DNA of 64,000 nucleotides from Holothuria scabra. Lineage: Eukaryota > Echinodermata > Holothuroidea > Aspidochirotida > Holothuriidae. The position numbers and the translations under genes are program-made. Shown here piece after piece: positions 35,401-46,354 of the stretch (position 1 is the first letter of the stretch; each line of letters begins with the position of its first letter). The notes below the pieces were generated by a model that saw only the letters and a list, made by a program, of their open reading frames with translations, did no database searches and was not told where the DNA came from. The stretch is from contig CM074195.1 of assembly GCA_037179385.1 (NCBI GenBank), forward strand, positions 25,442,087-25,506,086. Direction: 5' to 3'.

Positions 35401-36997
35401 AGTAGGGCTGGTTCATGCGACACTGACGAAATCTCAAATCTGGTTAATTTGTTGCATGAAAATACGAATTATGTATGAGAAATGTCTCAGAATTTATTGT
35501 TCTAACAAAAATTTTGAGAAATTTTTGTTAGAGTAAGAAAATTCATCAAATTTCCCCAATTTTATCAAATTTCCCCAGATTATTATTACCCCTGCCCCCC
35601 CCCCCAGTAGCTACGCCACTGGGTGAGGGAGATTTGAAGAAAACCTGTACACTATACAGTACCTGTCTTTGCGAGTCATATACGACATAAAATGTGTATG
35701 TTAGAGGAAGATATTTCCGTGGAAAAGCGGGCGAAATTTTTGGGGTTGTCCTACACTAAAAAGAATCTGTACTTATTTCAAGCTTATATAGGTCAATTGT
35801 CCCGGAATTTGGGCCCTATCGGGCACAACCTATATTGTACTTCCCTCTTCGAGTCCGTACCGCACGACTGACACAAGAGATTATTAACTAAGTTTAGCGA
35901 AATGAGATGAAATTCCCGACATCCATTTATTCTACTCATTAATTTACTTGAGAAGATGGGAAGGGTTTGTACTTTATTAGCTATAACGGAACTGAGGAAG
36001 AGTGGGCAAAGCGTACCGAACATTTTGGGTTTTATAGCAGAAATAACTCTTTTGAAAGCCAAAATAACTAAACCGACCATGGGAAGGTGATATATTATTC
36101 CCGACAGGGGGCGGGCCATGCCAGCGACCACAAGTTCCGACAGCCCATATGTCGAGGGGGTGGTGAGAAGGGGATGTGAAGGAGCCTAACTATCCCATGC
36201 CATTGCAGCCTGGGGCAAATTTTGTACAATGTCACTTAATATTTTAAAAGCCGAGTTGAGCACTGATAGTGTTCTTTTGAGTCTGAACCGTGAAATTGCG
36301 AAGCGCGCGAAAATTTTACAAAAAAAATCTTACAAAAATAACATAGCCTATGTAATCATTAAGAACAAAAAGAAAAAAATAGAAACTGTAGGGGCTGTAG
36401 ACCGTATCGGGGATAACATACATTGTGTCGAAACCACCTTGAATACCCGATAAAGTAGCAAAACTATGCTCCGTGAGTCGCTCACCAACTGACCTATCGC
36501 ATGACAAACACAAGAGAACAGCAACTAGGCTTTGTGATATGGGATGAAATTTACGACCTCTACATAACCTGTGTGCTATGCCTACCTGTTACTTGGTAAG
36601 GTTGACAGGACTTACATTCTCTAGATATGTTGAATGGAAGTATTGAAAAACTGGAAAGCATCTAAAGGGCGAAAATTTTGGGTACTTATTATAGGGAAAT
36701 TGTCCCTTGAGAGCAAAAAACAGGTAAACCACTCGGGGAGATTATTCGCCGTCGGGGACTGCATACTCCATCGTAAGGACTAAAAGCCCCCCCCCCCCCT
36801 CCCCGGACAAAACTGTAAAAAAAAAATCCTCCGATTCCCTCCCTCCTCTTGCCGTTTATCTTTTTTTATTTATTTATTGTTTTATTTTTTTATTTTTGCT
36901 CTCTTTCATTTTTTCAACATCGCCCATCGCGTCCCCAAAATTTCTGGGGGGGGGACACTCGCCCCCCTGCCCCCCCCCCTCGCTGGCTACGCTAGTG
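32407..36997. mobile_element. Composite 4.6-kb insertion in unit 1
   Basis: Absent from unit 2, where flanks are joined near 50330-50339. Ends CAGGAGCGTAGCCAGGATTT and GGCTACGCTAGTG are inverted repeats of the same style as elements A to C. The flanking octamers (TAAAAATA, TGAAAAAC) match at only 5 of 8. It contains two hairpin-repeat copies (32489-32520 and 32660-32760), an A-rich tract near 33230, nested element B, and two weakly similar segments near 35810 and 36380. It is probably an old hAT-like element with later insertions. Confidence 0.6.
33680..35621. mobile_element. hAT-like element B, 1.94 kb
   Basis: CAGTGGCGTAGCTAGGATTT to GTAGCTACGCCACTG with a perfect 8-bp duplication GGTGAGGG (33672-33679 and 35622-35629). 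The interior matches element A and, inverted, element C. Two monomers of the hairpin repeat lie at about 34160-34530. No transposase frame was seen. It is nested within the composite insertion. Confidence 0.85.
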
Positions 36998-38150
36998 TGA
37001 AAAACCTCGGTGTTGTCTGCAGGCACCTTTTGTAATCGAGATAAATGACTTCTACTACAATATTTTGACACGCCTGTCGCGCATTCGTCACGATTCGCAC
37101 TTTTTTTACTTACATTATGACAATTATATAATAGGGGAATAAAGTTTTAGTGAAGTTTTCTGGCAAGACACCTATCAGGAAGGTTGAGGTGCATCTCTAC
37201 CTGCGGCTTCAAGGGTTCATAATGCTGTGTTTTTCGAACAAATTATGGATGTATTTTAAACCGTTTTCTTTAAAAACGTCTTTCTAAAATTACCAAACAT
37301 TTGCTCAGGTACTTGTTACCCTTTATTCTTCGGTTTTATTGTTTTTATTCTCGAAACAATCAAAATCGCTTTTCGGGTTGTTCAAAATCGCATGCAGATT
37401 GTTCAAAATCGCATGCAGATTGTTGTATCGTGGGTTCCACAACATGTTCTAATACAAAACGTTTGCTCGCTTCTCGCCCTGCGATTGCCTCTACATCTCA
37501 GTGACACACAGCATGGGTAAATTGGGGCACATTCCCCCATCGAATGCCTCAAAAGGATTTTAAGCGTCATTCCTATTGGGATAGGGTGGGGTAACTTTTT
37601 CCGGGAATGACACCATTTTGCATCTAGGGACCTTAATTATAACAAAATTTTTACAGAGGGAAATTCTGTCGAATACGATATCTGCCTCCTCACCCCTTCT
37701 CCTTCTCAACAACAAACGTTATACATGTGCATGCAGTATTTCCCGAAAATGTATCCACTATGGAAGATGGCACAGTGATAAGGTATGCGTTGCAATAGCC
37801 CTCCCCTATGGACCTGTGACCAGGTCCTGCACTTGGCCACCCCCTCCCCCCTCCCAAGTAAAAATCCTGGCTACGCCAGTGGACTGAGTAGGCCTCTACA
37901 AGACCCATTGCGTAATGAGAACACTTTCAGTGTTGTGAATTACGAGCTGAATGACTCTGCATTTTAAATTTGCTGTCAATCAAAGAGCTGCGCCAATGAG
38001 GAATGTTTGCAGACTACTATAAAAATTGGATTTTGGGGTTAAAATTGACTGCCTTTAAACTGTTAAATAAATTTATTATGACTAGCATCTAAATAAACAA
38101 ATCCAACAAGACACTGCATGAAAACACTCTGGAAAGTTCGTCATAAAACG
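36998..38150. other. End of unit 1
   Basis: Aligns with 50339-51460. Includes a hAT-like end (GGCTACGCCAGTG near 37869; unit 2 near 51183) and a CAATCAAAGAGC repeat (37963-38075). Frames reading through the transposon end are not credible proteins. Confidence 0.6.
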
Positions 38151-38695
38151 ATTACTGGTACATAGGCTATGCCAGTTTTGTCAACAAAGCAGAGATACTG
38201 ATAATCTTTTTTTTTCCTGTCTGTTTTTAAAGTGTTCGTATATAATTTTTTTCTGCTAAATTTGTGTTTGCCTTTCCTCGTTGTCATGTTATAGCACTGC
38301 GTATGCATGGTTCAATGGAACTGCTATACATGAATATCGTCAACAGGCCGGTTAACATAACAGGCACTGTATAAACACCGTGCTTATCGACTACGTGGAT
38401 TCTAGGAACACATGAGACCCTTTGAAAATCTATGACCTTAGCTGATACTAAAGGCAATTCAAATTTTTATTAATGAATGTTTATCCGCAACTTGCAGAAG
38501 TGAAGACCCGAGAAGTGTCATTTCCGGAGATCTACGAGGTATATTTAGACAAAAAGAAAAATTCTTGGTAAGCTACACCGACACCATCAAGTGATGGCGC
38601 TTCACGTAGATGTCAAGGTTTTCAATAATTACTTGGACCCCCCAGCCTTTGAAAAATCCTGGATCCGCCTATGCTACACAGTAATTAGCCTACTA
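38151..38695. other. Spacer between duplicated units
   Basis: Not shared between units. No gene is supported; TCCTGGATCCGCC near 38658 is a transposon-end-like string. Confidence 0.45.
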
Positions 38696-38840
38696 TCGCC
38701 GCCAAGAGTGAGTGAAACAAACCCCTTTCCACCGTTTAATTGAAGTGGGGGAAAGTGGGAGAGGGCTGTCATGTGAGATGGATAAAGGCAATGTAATATC
38801 TGCTACGGCGGGATTTTGTTTCATTTACTTTTGGCGGCGA
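38696..38840. repeat. MITE-like element, 145 bp
   Basis: Starts TCGCCGCCAAGAGTGAGTGA and ends TTACTTTTGGCGGCGA, an inverted repeat. Shares interior blocks (GTGAGATGGATA, CTGCTACGGCGGGATT) with the neighbour at 38847-39040. Confidence 0.7.
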
Positions 38841-38867
38841 TTGCAATCGCCGCCAAAAGTAAATGAA
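38820..38867. repeat. Perfect 48-bp palindrome
   Basis: Centred between 38843 and 38844 in TTGCAA. It is the right end of one MITE, six bases, then the left end of the next. Confidence 0.95.
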
Positions 38868-39040
38868 CCGATTTCCCCCGTTTCAATATTGTTATTCTCA
38901 GGACTGGTCAGTTTTTCCAACCAGCGTTGAAGTGGCGTAAAGGGGAGGTGGGGAAGGGAGGGAGCGGCTGCCACGTGAGATGGATAGAAGGCAACGTAAT
39001 CTGCTACGGCGGGATTCTCTCCCATTCGTTTTGGCGGCGA
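38847..39040. repeat. MITE-like element, 194 bp
   Basis: TCGCCGCCAAAAGTAAATGA to CGTTTTGGCGGCGA. It lies immediately upstream of the receptor locus; its right end is 4 bp from the ISRE-like motif. Confidence 0.7.
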
Positions 39041-39044
39041 TTTT

Positions 39045-39058
39045 AGTTTCAGTTTCCC
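39045..39058 (+). promoter_or_regulatory. ISRE/IRF-like motif
   Basis: AGTTTCAGTTTCCC fits the interferon-stimulated response element consensus AGTTTCNNTTTCNC. It sits 93 bp before the preferred receptor ATG. The decayed copy reads GATTTCCTG at this place and lacks the tandem half-sites. If the first exon lies further upstream the motif would be intronic. Functional role is inference. Confidence 0.45.
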
Positions 39059-39150
39059 AGTAAAAGTGCTATCATTTTGTGTTGCCTCTTCCAGCAGAGA
39101 TGAGTTTGATTAATATTATATTTACTTATGTGTTTTTCTTTCAGATTTTC

Positions 39151-40467
39151 ATGATAATGCAGATTCAACCCCAGTCATTGTTGCTGTTCATTTGGCTTGT
39201 GTTTGAAGTTAGCTCCTGTGTAAAATTAGATTTCCATACTGATATCCGACGTGTTGATTGGTTTCAAGAAGGAGCAATACTTGAACTGTATTGCACACAA
39301 GATGGAACAAACGACATCATTATTGAGTTAATGGATCAGGTGATCATTGTAAAAGGATCACACTTAGTAGAAGGAGTAAGTGACCGATATGCATTTCAAA
39401 AGAATTCAGCAGTGAGCGTTCTTTTTATTAAAGCACTGAGCAGGAATGACAATGGAACCTACGTCTGTAGTAAAGCTGGACAAAATACAAAATTTGCTCT
39501 AGTGAAAGTTTTGTACAGTCCATCAGATAAGAGTCCACAATGTTTGTCTGACTACGATTCATTTGTGATATTTGATGATTTACGTCCGGATTATATCAAT
39601 TTTACTTGCATAACCGATGAAGGAAACCCACCTGTTTCTGTTAAAGCTGACATTTTTCTGTCAAAGACTACTGGTTCTACTAACGTTAAAGATATTTGCT
39701 CCGAAAATGTCAAAGTTGGTAGGAGCACTTCTTTCAGTTGTCATATGAACGAGTCTCTAAACAATGCAACGTTTCATTGTAATGTGACACAGCAGTTTCC
39801 CTACCCACACAGTGGAGGTTACAGAGGTTCTTGTTCCTTCGGACCATTGGATTTTCTTCCCAGTTTCTCAGTAACAACTAATGGGGCAAATGTTAGCGTA
39901 AAGCAAGGACAAAATTTTAATCTGACGTGTACCACTAACGTCTCCGAGGTCTTAATAAAGTGGTCTGGTATTCCTGAAGACTGGGGGTACACTGTGAAGA
40001 GAGATGACTATTTCAGTTTTGTGTGGATTGAAAATGTAAAGCAACAATCGATGCAAGAAATCACTGTTCAGTGTGTCGGTTACTATGGTAACAGGAATGT
40101 TACAGATAGTGTAAAAGTTAACGTTACAAATTTACAATCAGGTAAACCTGTACTTGGTATTGCAATTCTTGTAACTCTTATCGGTTCATGCATCTATTAT
40201 TCTTCAAAACGTTTGAGACATTGTTCTCTCAGACGCATGTCAACTTCAGATCGACAGCAAACACAAAGCACTGAATTAAATGCAATAACAGTACACCAGA
40301 ATAAAAGCAACGCAAACAATACTGCAATTGAAGGGAATGAAAAAAAAAACAATTCCGACACCTCTGGTGATCAATTGGAGGATATGTGTATAAATCCCGT
40401 TTATGAATCTGCGTCGATTGCCGCAAATATCGCGGAATTTCAACAAGATGACAAGATGACGCAGTGA
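39151..40467 (+). CDS. Ig-superfamily transmembrane receptor, three domains
   Basis: 438 residues from the ATG at 39151, preferred because it gives a compact signal peptide (residues 1-22, hydrophobic core SLLLFIWLVFEV) and follows an acceptor-like TTTTTCTTTCAG ending at 39144. An in-frame ATG at 39100 would add 17 residues. Domain 1 is V-like: Cys48 and Cys106 with DNGTYVC at 100-106. Domain 2 has Cys153 with Cys197 or Cys210 and extra Cys131, 183 and 228. Domain 3 has Cys260 and Cys308. Ten N-glycosylation sequons precede a single membrane span at about 333-350. The cytoplasmic tail, about 88 residues, is Ser/Thr/Asn/Gln-rich and holds NPVY (415-418), an NPxY-type internalisation or PTB-binding motif; no ITIM or ITAM is seen. 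It is likely a cell-surface recognition or adhesion protein; ligand unknown. The whole frame is uninterrupted, unlike its paralogue at 16780. AATAAA near 40754 may end the transcript. Confidence 0.85.
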   Translation: MIMQIQPQSLLLFIWLVFEVSSCVKLDFHTDIRRVDWFQEGAILELYCTQDGTNDIIIELMDQVIIVKGSHLVEGVSDRYAFQKNSAVSVLFIKALSRNDNGTYVCSKAGQNTKFALVKVLYSPSDKSPQCLSDYDSFVIFDDLRPDYINFTCITDEGNPPVSVKADIFLSKTTGSTNVKDICSENVKVGRSTSFSCHMNESLNNATFHCNVTQQFPYPHSGGYRGSCSFGPLDFLPSFSVTTNGANVSVKQGQNFNLTCTTNVSEVLIKWSGIPEDWGYTVKRDDYFSFVWIENVKQQSMQEITVQCVGYYGNRNVTDSVKVNVTNLQSGKPVLGIAILVTLIGSCIYYSSKRLRHCSLRRMSTSDRQQTQSTELNAITVHQNKSNANNTAIEGNEKKNNSDTSGDQLEDMCINPVYESASIAANIAEFQQDDKMTQ

Positions 40468-40836
40468 TTAGCAAAAACCATAATGCGATTGGCGTGTAAT
40501 TTATCTCATAAACAATTTTCAGGAAGTCATCAACTTACGACCCTATAAAATGAAATGGATCGTTGATATGTAACATTGTTTATAATTACTTACACCATTT
40601 TTAACGGGTTTTTTTCTTCCAAAATTTCTCTGCTCCGTTGAATGGCAAATTACTCAAACGCAATCAAATAATGTAAGGACTTTAAAGGATAAGAGGGCGC
40701 TTTTTACGTAATCATTTATTTTTACAAAAAGTGATCATGTGTTCTCTCTAGGAATAAAGTAAGTGAAAGCTGGTCCCACCCAGCCCCTTCTCATTGCTAT
40801 GGTTTGTTTGTACAATTAAGAAAAGTACGCTCTGTT

Positions 40837-41165
40837 AACTTAAAGCGGCTCATATGTAGTTTATGTCAATGTGTTTAAGGCTACTACCACGATAAAATGC
40901 ATATTATTATCATAATTAGTCAAGTTTCATTTCCAACTTACGGAACTTAGTTAAGATCTTGAATTCGTGGTGTCCTTACTTGTAACGGTTTTGTGCATAA
41001 TTTGAAAGAGTGTCTGATCACAATTTTTGAAAACTAAATTGAACCGTTAAATGCTCTCTCATAAAACAGTTATTTGTATGTAGAATATAGGTCTAAGTTT
41101 GACCATTTGTCATATGGTTAAGTGAAGAAACCTTAGCAGTTTTGGAGCACTTGATTTTGAGATAT
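40837..41165 (-). repeat. AGCGGCTCATTGAG-family MITE, diverged
   Basis: Starts TTAAAGCGGCTCAT and shares interior order with 29211-29567 (CAAGTTTCATTTCC, CATAAAACAGTTA, GACCATTTGTCAT). It is paralogous to the relic at 18690-18902. Confidence 0.6.
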
Positions 41166-43499
41166 TTTTTTATGCTACTTTTTTTCTTATAAGCTTCCCA
41201 CGTGTCAAACTTTCACAAAAAGTATTCAATAGAGTATGGTATTCTTTTTTGCACTGCAAAATTCATAATAATGTTTTAGAAATTACGGTATGTCATATAT
41301 GTATTCAGACTTTAATGAATTCATTCGAAAAATCAGAAGAACCTTGAAATCAAAATGTATTCAAATTGACAAATTTTACCTTCCTTTCAAATAATTGAAA
41401 TGTGTAAAGTTATTTTATTGAGTCATAATATTAATGAAAGAGTGGTGTAAGCTAAATGATTCAATATATGTTATTATATTTATCCTCTAATTTGCTGCGT
41501 TGTATGTATATATGTTGAGAATGAAAATGTTCTTCCTACACACGAAAACACAGATTTTACTCCAAAAGATAGCATATGTGGCACCAGATTGCTTGTCAGG
41601 ACTCCCAATTTCTCAAAATTTTTCAAAGGGAAAGAATTGTTTCTGCAAGGCTCCTCAGTGATGCCAATTTTTTTTAAATTCCTGATAATAGACAAATTTT
41701 GTCCAGTTCCAAATTTAACTTAAAAAGAAAGCCTCTGTATCCGGCTGGTGGCAACGATCACCTCTAAGGACACGGACACCTACCTATTTTCTCTCTAAGT
41801 TATATTTTTGATAGGCAATATATCAAAGTTTCAGAAACAAAACAGAAAATTCATAGTGAGAAAGTGTACACAAAAATATCACCCACCGAACTCAACATTC
41901 TGTTTTAAAATAAATGCAGTAAAAATCGGTACAACTTCCATGAATATCTGTGCTGAAAGATTTGTACCCAAAGAAAAATAACCTTTAGTGTCTCTGATTT
42001 TCTTATACCTATCTGTTTCACCTGTGGGGTATTACACCACAAAATGAAATTTTGTGTCTAATAGAAAATATATTAATAGTGACAGCAAGCTACAAGTGCT
42101 GTTTATTCAATGTAACAGGAGTAATCATAAACATGTTTTCTTCTCCTGTTCCTGATATGTTTAATTCTTAATTGTAAATCTTATTATTTTCCTCGTATAG
42201 GATGTTCTACACAATTGGAACCAAGTTTATCACATGGGTCCATTGAATGGTGGATTGGCCAAGACTCTAAAAATGTAGGGCGAGTAACGAGGCCACATAA
42301 GACAAGAAACCGATATTTTCAAGTTATGTTATTTTCACTATAACTGTAAAGTTTTTAAGACATTGTAGCTTAGCAATTTCACAGGTCCTATATTCCTACC
42401 CCAAGTCGCCCATTCCTTCATTAGGTGGTATCATATGGTAATGTTTTACCTTGAATGTATCCCAGCATGGACAGAGGTAGAGATTCATAGGGAGTTCTGA
42501 AAGATTCTGTGATGACAAAAGCTAGTAATAATTGGCAAAGTCCAGAACCCAAAATAACATCTTCTATGAAATGCATAAAATGGTCAAGGCACTGGACAGA
42601 CCCGAGGTTGCCAAAAGTCGTGGGCATTTTAAGTTTTCAACAGTCTCCTTTTTAGGGGTTTTTTCTTTGTGTAAAGTGACGTTTTTGTTTGTGTTGCAAA
42701 TTTTACAACACATGGTCAATGGACTTCCTTGCAAGCTTTTAATGTCAGCTGTTGATTCTGTAGGTACAGTACTGAAAGGGTCTATATGTTCTTCATTACT
42801 GTTTTATTGATGCAAAGTTGAATGTAATTGAAATTGTAGTAGGAGGCTGTAGGAGGCTTGAGTATCTCCCAACATTTAGGAGTCGTGTACCTGTATATGG
42901 TTAATTACATCTACAGTAAGTGAATTCCAAGATGTGAGTTTTATACTTACTTTTTGTGACCTGCAAAGTTACAGAGGAGTGGGGTTGCCTAGTAATAAGA
43001 GAATAAGAGAACAAGAGAATGATTAAAATTTTTGATTGAATTGTTTTTTGTGCATTTATGAATGTTTGCAATAAATTTTCAAAATTACAAGTGATTTTGT
43101 GTATGTTCAATTGATTTTCAAATTGTTCTGTTACAGTAGACAAAATGTAACGCGAGTAACTGAGTAGTGGTGGTAAAGCTAGTTCTTGAATTATTTAATT
43201 TAATTTCGTTTACTATCAGCGATCAACCTAAAACCTTAGTTGAATAACATGTATAACAAGTTCAATTAATTTGGTTCCAACAGAGGAGACATTTGAGTTT
43301 ACTGTCGTCATCTTGTACATATTTTTCTGTAACGCGGATAACCAAAGTTTGCTTGCTCATCAAATGTAATAACAAAGGAAAAATTTATCTGATTCTCTTT
43401 AGTCATAGAATATGACTACTTAGGATATGGATCATTCAGAGAAACTGAGTAAATACTGCATAGGTGTTCAAATTACAGCATCTAGGGTGACCAAATCTA
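41166..43499. other. Non-coding part of unit 2
   Basis: 41520-41760 is an inverted fragment of the hAT-like interior (GATTTTACTCCAAAAGATAG, matching element A near 31120 reversed). 41790-41940 and 42735-43499 align with unit 1. No conserved frame. Confidence 0.5.
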
Positions 43500-43612
43500 G
43501 CCAAAGATGTAACGCGAGTAACTGCGGAATTGCCCAGATGTTTCACCAACATCCCCTATATGTGGGGTATCACCACACTCTTTACAAAATACCTTACACA
43601 CAACATTGCGAA
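43500..43612 (-). mobile_element. Penelope-like GIY-YIG relic, unit 2 copy
   Basis: Minus-strand reading NVVCKVFCKECGDTP then GDVGETSGQFR; the counterpart of 23057-23193 with a small deletion before the GET motif. Confidence 0.45.
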
Positions 43613-44139
43613 CTTAACAATCTACATTGCTTTGACTGGGAATACACAAAGCACTACTCTCTCCACCCTTCTGTCTTCTGAAGGAGTTGGGCTTTACCAA
43701 AGTTTGTTTGAGTGTCTCACCCTCCCTTCGATCACTCTTATCCTAAGGTCACACTTCTTTAGGACTTGCCTAGCTTATTTTGCCATGTTGCTCACAGGGG
43801 CGACCTCAACAAACATGACTGTTTCATCTTCGGTTGCACCAAGTTTTTTATTCATTTTTTCCCTTCTTCTTTCTTCTATTCCAATTCTTTGGCCTGCACA
43901 GTAGTTTCCTTCCCTCTTTTTTCATCTTTACAGTCTCAGTCTCAGTGTATTTCATCCTTGCCCTTAAATACACTTACTTTGAATTCATAACTATCACATC
44001 CACTTCTTTGCATTTTATCAAGGTGAAACTGTGTGTGACTTTTCTTCTCCGTCTCCTCTGACATCATTCAATCATTTCTCATAATCTTAACAATATCCGA
44101 CACCAATACTTTGTTTTCCATTTCAAGTGCTGAGTTCTT

Positions 44140-45820
44140 ATGTAAATTCTAAGGAAATTAGTTAAACATTTGTACCAACTTTGACCAACACTGAGTAAAA
44201 AAGTGCCTAACCAACTGTTGCTTAAAAATTGACCAATCTCGGTTGGGTAATTGCTTTACCAACTGTTGAGCATTTATTTTACCGAACATGAAGTAGTATG
44301 AAAATTACCCAACTGGCCAATTGGGCAAAGCTTTACCAAATATTGCTTAATTTATCGATTCACTCGATGATTGGATAAATTACTGTGATTGGATAAAGCA
44401 TACTACCATTGAAATATTTCAGAAAAATGACTTTCTATAAATCTTAAAAGCTACCGGCATTAATAATGCTAGCCACTTTCAAAAATAGGATTTTAATTGG
44501 AAGTTCATGTAAGCCTATAGACGAAAATTTTGGTTTGGCTATTATGTATATTCTGTTACACTTGATTGTTGTTATTAAGAATAGATAATGCAATTTTTTT
44601 CAATCTTCATATTTCATTTTCTTCTTCTTTATGTTGTATAGTACAATTGAGGAACCCCCTATTTTTTGCAAGTTTTTTGGCAAGAAATCACCATTGCCAG
44701 CTTCAATTTATCTCAACTAAACCATCATTGAGTGATTAACACAAATTTCCTTTGAGAAATTTGAAATGCTCCATTCGGATGAAAGGTGAACGGGTGTATA
44801 AAGCTGCTGTTCCAACAGAATTTCACAGCATTTTAAACATATTTTTCTCTAATTGTCTTAACAGAGCAATTCCAACCATAGCCGTAATTTTCTATGAGGG
44901 GGCAAGAGCATTTTTGCCCGAATAATGTCACCGTTTTTTGTTTTTTGCCCATGTTTTGCCCGAATAGTCCAACTGCTGTTGCTGTCGTAAAGGCGAGTGT
45001 CCCCTCCTGCACTCCGTCTCGTACGTCTATGAAATTTCCAACAGTTTACGTGGACTTCTTGCAAAATATGTACTGAGAATTAAATGTAAAAAACCGTAAT
45101 TAAAGTGTTCCTAAAATTTAAAAATATATGTTAAAGGCCATGAAAAATGAATTCCAACAGTCCAACTTCCATCTTCATATGACATTCCTTAGCCGAGATA
45201 TAAAACGTTGAAGTTTATTCACTTAAAACAAATTGGTCGATTGCGCAATAATGTGTGACTTTCTTGTTGCACAACTCACATAACATGTTGTTTTCCTTTA
45301 AAATTGAAAATGTTATTATGACCTTGAACACTTTCTATTTGCTTGCATAGCATGTTGCACAAGGAGGGCTTAATTAATTATATCACCTCATAAGAGTAAG
45401 AGTGCCATCACACCTTGGTACAAGGTACAGTAACGTTCGGAAAAACAAAGAAAAATAAAGATTGTAATTTGAGTAGTACAAGAATGACATCACAAATTAT
45501 TGCGCAACGTACCATTTTAATTTGAGTGAATAAACTTCAACATTTTATATCTCAGCACAGGAATGTCCTATGAAGATGGGAGTTGGACTTTTCAGATTTA
45601 TTTCTCATGGTCTTTATTATATATTTTTGAATTTTTTGACTTGAGGTACACTTTAAAGAATTAATTAGCGGTACCTTTACCCATTGCTGGGTAAAGATAT
45701 TCACTTACTTATTTAACCAAGTGTTTGTCAATAAATTTCTCGGTTCTTTTTCCCAATGTTGGGTAAACTTTATCCAACCTATACATTGCCAAGAAAGTTT
45801 AATCAAACTTTTTAAGAGTG
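44140..45820. repeat. MITE-like element with nested insertion
   Basis: Unit 2 counterpart of 23722-24616, enlarged mainly by the TTAA element at 45104-45652. Confidence 0.4.
45104..45652. mobile_element. 549-bp TTAA-flanked foldback element
   Basis: Starts AGTGTTCCTAAAATTTAAAA and ends with the near-complement GACTTGAGGTACACT; the inverted arms extend inward about 150-200 bp (TGAAGTTTATTCACT and its complement among them). TTAA flanks both ends (45100-45103 and 45653-45656). Unit 1 has a single TTTAAAGAATTAG site near 24474. It is non-autonomous and of piggyBac or Kolobok type by its target site. Confidence 0.8.
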
Positions 45821-45894
45821 TATTAACTGTGTAGAGCTAATCTCTTTTCTGTAAAACGAGTGTAGTACCTGTGTTTTCTGCTTTTTGCTTGTAG

Positions 45895-46102
45895 TTATAG
45901 TACCTATTCATACACAGATCTCATATACGTACACTCACATCCTCATGACGGTTGGGATAGTCAATAGTTATGGAGGGGTGTATATCATTGGTAATCTGCT
46001 GGAGGCTTTGCATCGTGGCACACTCACTCTTATCACCCTGGGTAGGATATGTGGTCTAAACACCACATTACATCCATTTATTTCCTTCTGCATTGCACTC
46101 TT
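45895..46102 (+). CDS. Open frame shared by both units, interrupted by MITE
   Basis: Counterpart of 24687-24952. The same acceptor-like signal (GCTTTTTGCTTGTAG) and the same frame (GGVYIIGNLLEALHRGTL) are kept, with codon-multiple indels. A 252-bp MITE inserted at 46103 replaces the C-terminal part, so the frame now ends inside the MITE at 46197-46199. If the frame was coding, this copy is truncated. Confidence 0.3.
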
Positions 46103-46354
46103 CACTCTAAAAAGGTTGGTTAAAAAAAACTTACCAACACTGGTCACGTATGTCAAATACCTGAAATTGGTTAAAGTTTACCCAATAATTGGTGATTAAT
46201 GGGTTATCCAAGATGTTTTTTACCACTTAATTGGGTAACCAGCCTGTGGAGTAACCAAATAAACAATACATATTGGGGAAAACTTTACCCAATTCCAGGT
46301 ATTTGACATACGTGACCAGTGTTGGTGAATTTTTTAACCAACTTTTTAAGAGTG
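46103..46354. mobile_element. 252-bp MITE with long inverted arms
   Basis: CACTCTAAAAAGGTTGG to CCAACTTTTTAAGAGTG, with arms of about 85 bp including ACCAACACTGGTCACGTATG and its exact complement. Unit 1 lacks it (24899-24910). The target duplication is at most TT, so the superfamily is uncertain. Confidence 0.8.

Larger units (their letters stand above)
16683..38150 (+). repeat. Tandem segmental duplication, unit 1
   Basis: Colinear, direct-orientation similarity with 39053-51460. Anchor pairs include 16780 with 39151 (receptor start), 20660 with 41790, 22290 with 42735, 23130 with 43545, 25900 with 47220, 28706 with 49746, 32160 with 50088, 37005 with 50339 and 38110 with 51400. Unit 1 is longer mainly because of insertions at about 25961-28228, 29057-32155 and 32407-36997. 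Confidence 0.9.

Noticed and set aside
37690..37908. Minus frame partly shared with 51014-51214
   Set aside because: Reads through a transposon terminus; frames differ by indels between units.
39079..39150. GTG start at 39079 for the receptor
   Set aside because: Non-ATG starts are unlikely in an animal nuclear gene; ATG at 39151 gives a proper signal peptide.
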